35,216 bases of DNA from NCBI GenBank assembly GCA_026196445.1, contig JAPHTE010000436.1, positions 1-35,216 of the forward strand. The letters run 5' to 3'. Below the pieces are notes generated by a model. The model saw nothing but the letters and a program-made list of their open reading frames with translations, was not told where the DNA came from and made no database searches. The stretch is from Lysobacterales bacterium (GTDB lineage: Bacteria; Pseudomonadota; Gammaproteobacteria; Xanthomonadales; SZUA-36). Below are positions 31,972 through 35,216 of this stretch, piece by piece; position 1 is the stretch's first letter; every line of letters starts with the position of its first letter. Both the position numbers and the translations under genes were made by a program.

Positions 31972-34671
31972 ATGAAAGTCACGTTGAGAGGACGCCTGGC
32001 CAGGCCGCCGGTTGCTGAAGATTGTCTGGACCCAGCCCTGTTGCAACGCCCGGTGGATGGCCGGCATTGCCAGCAAGTCGTACGGTCACTGAAAACAGCC
32101 ATGGCCGCTGCGGATACCTGCCTGGGCAGTAAGTTCGAAGCCGGCGAGGACGTCAACCAGCTGGTCAAGGCGCGGGCCTGGGTAGTGGAGCAACTGGTAC
32201 TCCACGCGTGGCAATGCCTGGCAGGTGATCGCGAGGACATTTCATTGGTCGCCGTGGGTGGATTCGGCCGTGGTGAACTGCACCCGCACTCCGATGTTGA
32301 TTTGCTGATCATACTGGCGGAGTCGCCGCCGGACGAAGATCTGCGTAGTGTGATCGAGTCGTTTGTTTCCCTGTTGTGGGACGCCGGCTTTTACCTGGGC
32401 CACAGCGTGCGTACGGTCGAGACTTGTATCGCCGAGGCGAAAAAAGACGTTTCCACCGCGACCAGCCTGATGGAAAGCCGTCTGCTCAGCGGGTGCCAGG
32501 ATATGTATTCCGATATGCGTCATGCCACGGCGGCCGACCGGGTCTGGTCAGCGTCAGAGTATTTTGATGCCAAGTACCTGGAGCAACTCGAGCGTCACGA
32601 GCAGTACCACTCGACCGCTTACAACCTGGAGCCCAATATCAAGGAAGGTCCGGGCGGTTTGCGTGATATCCAGATGATCGGCTGGGTGGCGAAGCGGCAT
32701 TTTGGAACCCAGTCCCTGCACACCCTGGTCGAGCACGGGTTCCTGACGGACACCGAACTACAGGATCTCAAGGACGGCCGGACGCTCCTGTGGGAAATCC
32801 GCTATGCCTTGCACTTGCTGGCCAGGCGCGGGGAAGACCGCTTATTGTTTGAGTTCCAGCGCCGGATTGCACAGCATTTTTCAAAAGAGGACACCTCGCC
32901 GGATTCAAATGCCGGCGTGGAGCATTTCATGCAACGCTATTACCGCACGGTGATGCGCAATGAGCGCTTGAACGAGATGCTGTTACAGTTATTCAGGGAA
33001 GAGTTGTTGCCCCGTGAGACGCCACCAGCCGAAGACCTGGGTGAGGATTTCCTGGTCACGCACGGCTTCCTGGGTGTGAGTGACAATCGCCTGTTTGAAC
33101 GTCGTCCCGTGGCCTTGATGGAATTGTTCGTGGTGCTGGCAAAAACAAAGCAATTGCTGGGCGTGCGTGCTTCGACCATACGCCTGATTCGCAACAGCCT
33201 GCACCTGGTTGATGACTCATTTCGGAATGATCCGGAAGTCAATAAGAACTTCTACGATCTGTTGTGTCAGCCGGATGGGGTTTATACCCAGTTACAACGC
33301 ATGAACCGGTACGGGGTGCTGGCTGCGTTTATCCCGGCCTTCAGGCAGATTGTTGGCCGCATGCAGTTCGACTTGTTCCACGTCTATACAGTGGACCAGC
33401 ATACGCTATTCGTAGTCAGGAACCTGCGCCGGTTCGCATATGGAAAATACCGTTCCAGGTTTGCCCACGCGGCAGATATATTTCAGCAGGTCGATCACCC
33501 GCAAATCCTGTACCTGGCAGCCTTGTTTCATGACATTGCAAAGGGGCGGGGTGGCGACCATTCAGAGCTTGGTGCGCAGGACGCGATGGCGTTCTGTAGA
33601 CAGTTGCCGATGCGCGAAGGCCATCGCGAACGGGTCGCCTGGCTGGTGGAACAACACCTGGTCATGTCAAGGACTGCTCAACGCCGGGACATTCCTGACC
33701 CCGAGACAATCAGGGGATTTTACGAAGTAGTGGGTAACCAGACCAGGCTGGATTACCTGTATCTGCTGACGATTGCCGATATTGCGGCCACCAGTTCCAA
33801 GTTGTGGAACAGCTGGAAAGACAGCTTGCTGTGGGAGCTGTATTCCGTGACATCGCTGGCCCTGGAGGAGGGCAGTTCAATTATATTTGACCGTGGTCAC
33901 CGTATAGAGGTGGCGCGCTTCGAAGTGCGTGACATCTTGCTGAAGAAAGGACTGGATGTTGATGCGATCAATACCCTGTGGGACGACCTGCCGCAGAATA
34001 TTTTCTTGAGGTTTTCCGCCGATCAGTTGGAGTGGGCAGCAGCAGCGGTGTTGGGCGTCGACGTGGAGTCCCCGGTACTGGTAACGATACGTGAAATCGA
34101 GCAGCGGGGAATCAGCGAGCTGCTGGTTCACGCAACGGATTATGACGGTCTGTTTTCCGCGGTGACCGCCGTGATCGATGAAATTGGCCTGGATGTATTG
34201 TCGGCGCGGGTTGGTACCACGGCCAGCGGCAAGAGCTTTGACCTGTTCCAGTTGATGGACCGGCACGCACAGGCCGTTAACGATGTCGATTGCGAGCGCC
34301 TGAAAGTACGTTTACATGAAGTGCTGGCAAAGGCGAATCTGTCCAGCCCGGTTTTGCGCAGGTTGCCGAGACGCTTGCGGCCATTCAAGAGCAGTGCGCG
34401 CATCCGGTTCTCGGCAGCGCATGGTGGTGAAAAGACCCTCATGGACCTGGATTGCCCTGACCGACCGGGGCTGTTGTCGCATATATCTGCAGCCATGGTA
34501 GCTTGTGGTGTTCGGATTCACGATGCGAGGATTGCAACGCTGGGCGACCGCGTGGAAGATGCATTTATCCTCAGCGACAAGCAAAATAAGCCCCTCAGCC
34601 GTAAGATACGCACTCAACTACTGGACACACTGGAAGAAACATTGGGGCAGGATTGGGCAGTCGACGATTGA
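31972..34671 (+). CDS. glnD: Bifunctional uridylyltransferase/uridylyl-removing enzyme
   Basis: Glutamine sensor that uridylylates PII proteins when nitrogen is scarce and removes UMP when it is plentiful; 899 residues. The nucleotidyltransferase motif GGFGRGELHPHSDVDLLI begins near residue 96. The UTase helper domain follows, with NIKEGPGGLRDIQMIGW, then the HD phosphohydrolase motif FHDIAKGRGGDHS (His520). Two C-terminal ACT domains bind glutamine: about 699-770 (PVLVTIREIEQRGISELLVHATDYDGLF) and about 822-895 (DLDCPDRPGLLSHISAAM). All domains are complete. It starts directly after the map stop, and dapD follows after 26 bases: the standard map-glnD-dapD order. Confidence 0.97.
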   Translation: MKVTLRGRLARPPVAEDCLDPALLQRPVDGRHCQQVVRSLKTAMAAADTCLGSKFEAGEDVNQLVKARAWVVEQLVLHAWQCLAGDREDISLVAVGGFGRGELHPHSDVDLLIILAESPPDEDLRSVIESFVSLLWDAGFYLGHSVRTVETCIAEAKKDVSTATSLMESRLLSGCQDMYSDMRHATAADRVWSASEYFDAKYLEQLERHEQYHSTAYNLEPNIKEGPGGLRDIQMIGWVAKRHFGTQSLHTLVEHGFLTDTELQDLKDGRTLLWEIRYALHLLARRGEDRLLFEFQRRIAQHFSKEDTSPDSNAGVEHFMQRYYRTVMRNERLNEMLLQLFREELLPRETPPAEDLGEDFLVTHGFLGVSDNRLFERRPVALMELFVVLAKTKQLLGVRASTIRLIRNSLHLVDDSFRNDPEVNKNFYDLLCQPDGVYTQLQRMNRYGVLAAFIPAFRQIVGRMQFDLFHVYTVDQHTLFVVRNLRRFAYGKYRSRFAHAADIFQQVDHPQILYLAALFHDIAKGRGGDHSELGAQDAMAFCRQLPMREGHRERVAWLVEQHLVMSRTAQRRDIPDPETIRGFYEVVGNQTRLDYLYLLTIADIAATSSKLWNSWKDSLLWELYSVTSLALEEGSSIIFDRGHRIEVARFEVRDILLKKGLDVDAINTLWDDLPQNIFLRFSADQLEWAAAAVLGVDVESPVLVTIREIEQRGISELLVHATDYDGLFSAVTAVIDEIGLDVLSARVGTTASGKSFDLFQLMDRHAQAVNDVDCERLKVRLHEVLAKANLSSPVLRRLPRRLRPFKSSARIRFSAAHGGEKTLMDLDCPDRPGLLSHISAAMVACGVRIHDARIATLGDRVEDAFILSDKQNKPLSRKIRTQLLDTLEETLGQDWAVDD

Positions 34672-34697
34672 CGTTGCAACGCATGGGCAGGTATGAG

Positions 34698-35216
34698 ATG
34701 AGTTCTGAAATCCGGGATTATCGACAATTGATCGAAGCGGCGTTCGAGGAACGCAATCGCATCAACCCGGAGAACGCGGGTTTGGACCTGGTGACCGCGA
34801 TCGAGGCCTCGATGTCGGGTTTGGAAGAAGGTGCTTTACGTGTTGCTGAACCTGGTGGTGATGGTTGGCGGGTCAACGAATGGTTGAAGAAAGCCGTGTT
34901 GTTGTATTTTTGCATCCGCCATAACGAAGTCTTTGACGACGGCGCAACCCACTACTTCGACAAGGTGCCGTTACGTTTCGAGCCCGGTTCCAGTGACGAT
35001 ATCAGGAAATGCGGAGCGCGGATCGTGCCGCCGGCAACCGTACGCCGTGGTGCGTTTATTGGCCACGATGTCGTTTTGATGCCCTGTTATGTCAACATCG
35101 GCGCCCATGTCGGGGCTGGCACGATGGTCGATACCTGGGCGACGGTGGGTTCCTGTGCACAGATCGGCAGCCACGTACATTTGTCAGGTGGTGTCGGGAT
35201 TGGCGGTGTGCTCGAA
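34698..35216 (+). CDS. dapD: Tetrahydrodipicolinate N-succinyltransferase (5' part)
   Basis: Catalyses succinylation of tetrahydrodipicolinate in the lysine/diaminopimelate pathway. The first 173 codons are present and the frame is open at the window end. MSSEIRDYRQLIEAAFEERN is followed by ALRVAEPGGDGWRVNEWLKKAVLLYF, YFDKVPLRFEP, RIVPPATVRRGAFIGHDVVLMPCYVNIGAHVGAG, and TMVDTWATVGSCAQIG with HLSGGVGIGGVLE, the start of the left-handed beta-helix. These are the unmistakable DapD blocks. The ATG at 34698 is preceded by CAGG. An ATG at 34693 is out of frame. Confidence 0.95.
   Translation, partial: MSSEIRDYRQLIEAAFEERNRINPENAGLDLVTAIEASMSGLEEGALRVAEPGGDGWRVNEWLKKAVLLYFCIRHNEVFDDGATHYFDKVPLRFEPGSSDDIRKCGARIVPPATVRRGAFIGHDVVLMPCYVNIGAHVGAGTMVDTWATVGSCAQIGSHVHLSGGVGIGGVLE

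Noticed and set aside
1..35216. Search by eye for CRISPR arrays, transposases, integrases, tRNA or rRNA genes
   Set aside because: No regularly spaced repeats, mobile-element proteins or RNA gene signatures were found. A tRNA/Rfam scan would be needed to be certain.

Overview
The window reads as chromosomal DNA of a gammaproteobacterium. It carries rpsB, map-glnD-dapD, etfD-etfB-etfA, dusA, mazG, rmuC, prmC, trkH, a PhoP/PhoQ-like pair and an AcrAB-type efflux pair, all of gammaproteobacterial character. Coding density is high, the flanking genes are fairly GC-rich, and no transposase, integrase, CRISPR array, tRNA or rRNA was found. I cannot place it to genus. All assignments come from reading motifs and remembered family features; no database search was run.

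Layout: (1) 1-2.0 kb, minus strand: rpsB (5' part, with a structured leader and a sigma70-like promoter) and a PLDc_N/TPR membrane protein. (2) 2.3-5.25 kb, plus: an unassigned secreted beta-propeller-like protein, then a fumarylacetoacetate hydrolase/maleylacetoacetate isomerase pair behind a 24-bp dyad. (3) 5.3-7.2 kb, plus: two overlapping lipoprotein genes (DUF4398; DUF4398-OmpA) and a YdcH-like gene, closed by a strong terminator. (4) 7.3-10.65 kb, minus: etfD-etfB-etfA, the electron route from acyl-CoA and amino-acid dehydrogenases to ubiquinone, with a palindrome in the -35 region. (5) 10.86-17.36 kb, plus: the most unusual block, an Lnt-like N-acyltransferase homologue, an SGNH hydrolase with TPRs, a NodU/CmcH-type carbamoyltransferase, an SxtJ-family membrane protein and a 50-residue DUF5989 (SxtK-like) protein. 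(6) 17.4-23.0 kb, plus: dusA, a PepSY-like periplasmic protein, a PhoP/PhoQ-like system, mazG and rmuC. (7) 23.0-30.9 kb, minus: a leucine-rich-repeat lipoprotein, trkH, prmC, an RND pump and its membrane fusion protein, with tandem operator-like dyads upstream. (8) 31.2 kb to the end, plus: map, glnD and the start of dapD.

Best candidate for an undescribed system: the five-gene block in (5). The last three genes resemble the sxtI-sxtJ-sxtK trio of saxitoxin clusters, but no toxin biosynthesis genes are present. Here the trio follows an apolipoprotein N-acyltransferase-like enzyme and a membrane-anchored SGNH/TPR protein. I infer a membrane-associated pathway that carbamoylates, and perhaps acylates or deacylates, an unknown envelope or secreted molecule. 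A second large-scale point is that rpsB and map, usually divergent neighbours in gammaproteobacteria, keep their divergent orientation but lie about 30 kb apart, with blocks (1)-(7) between them.
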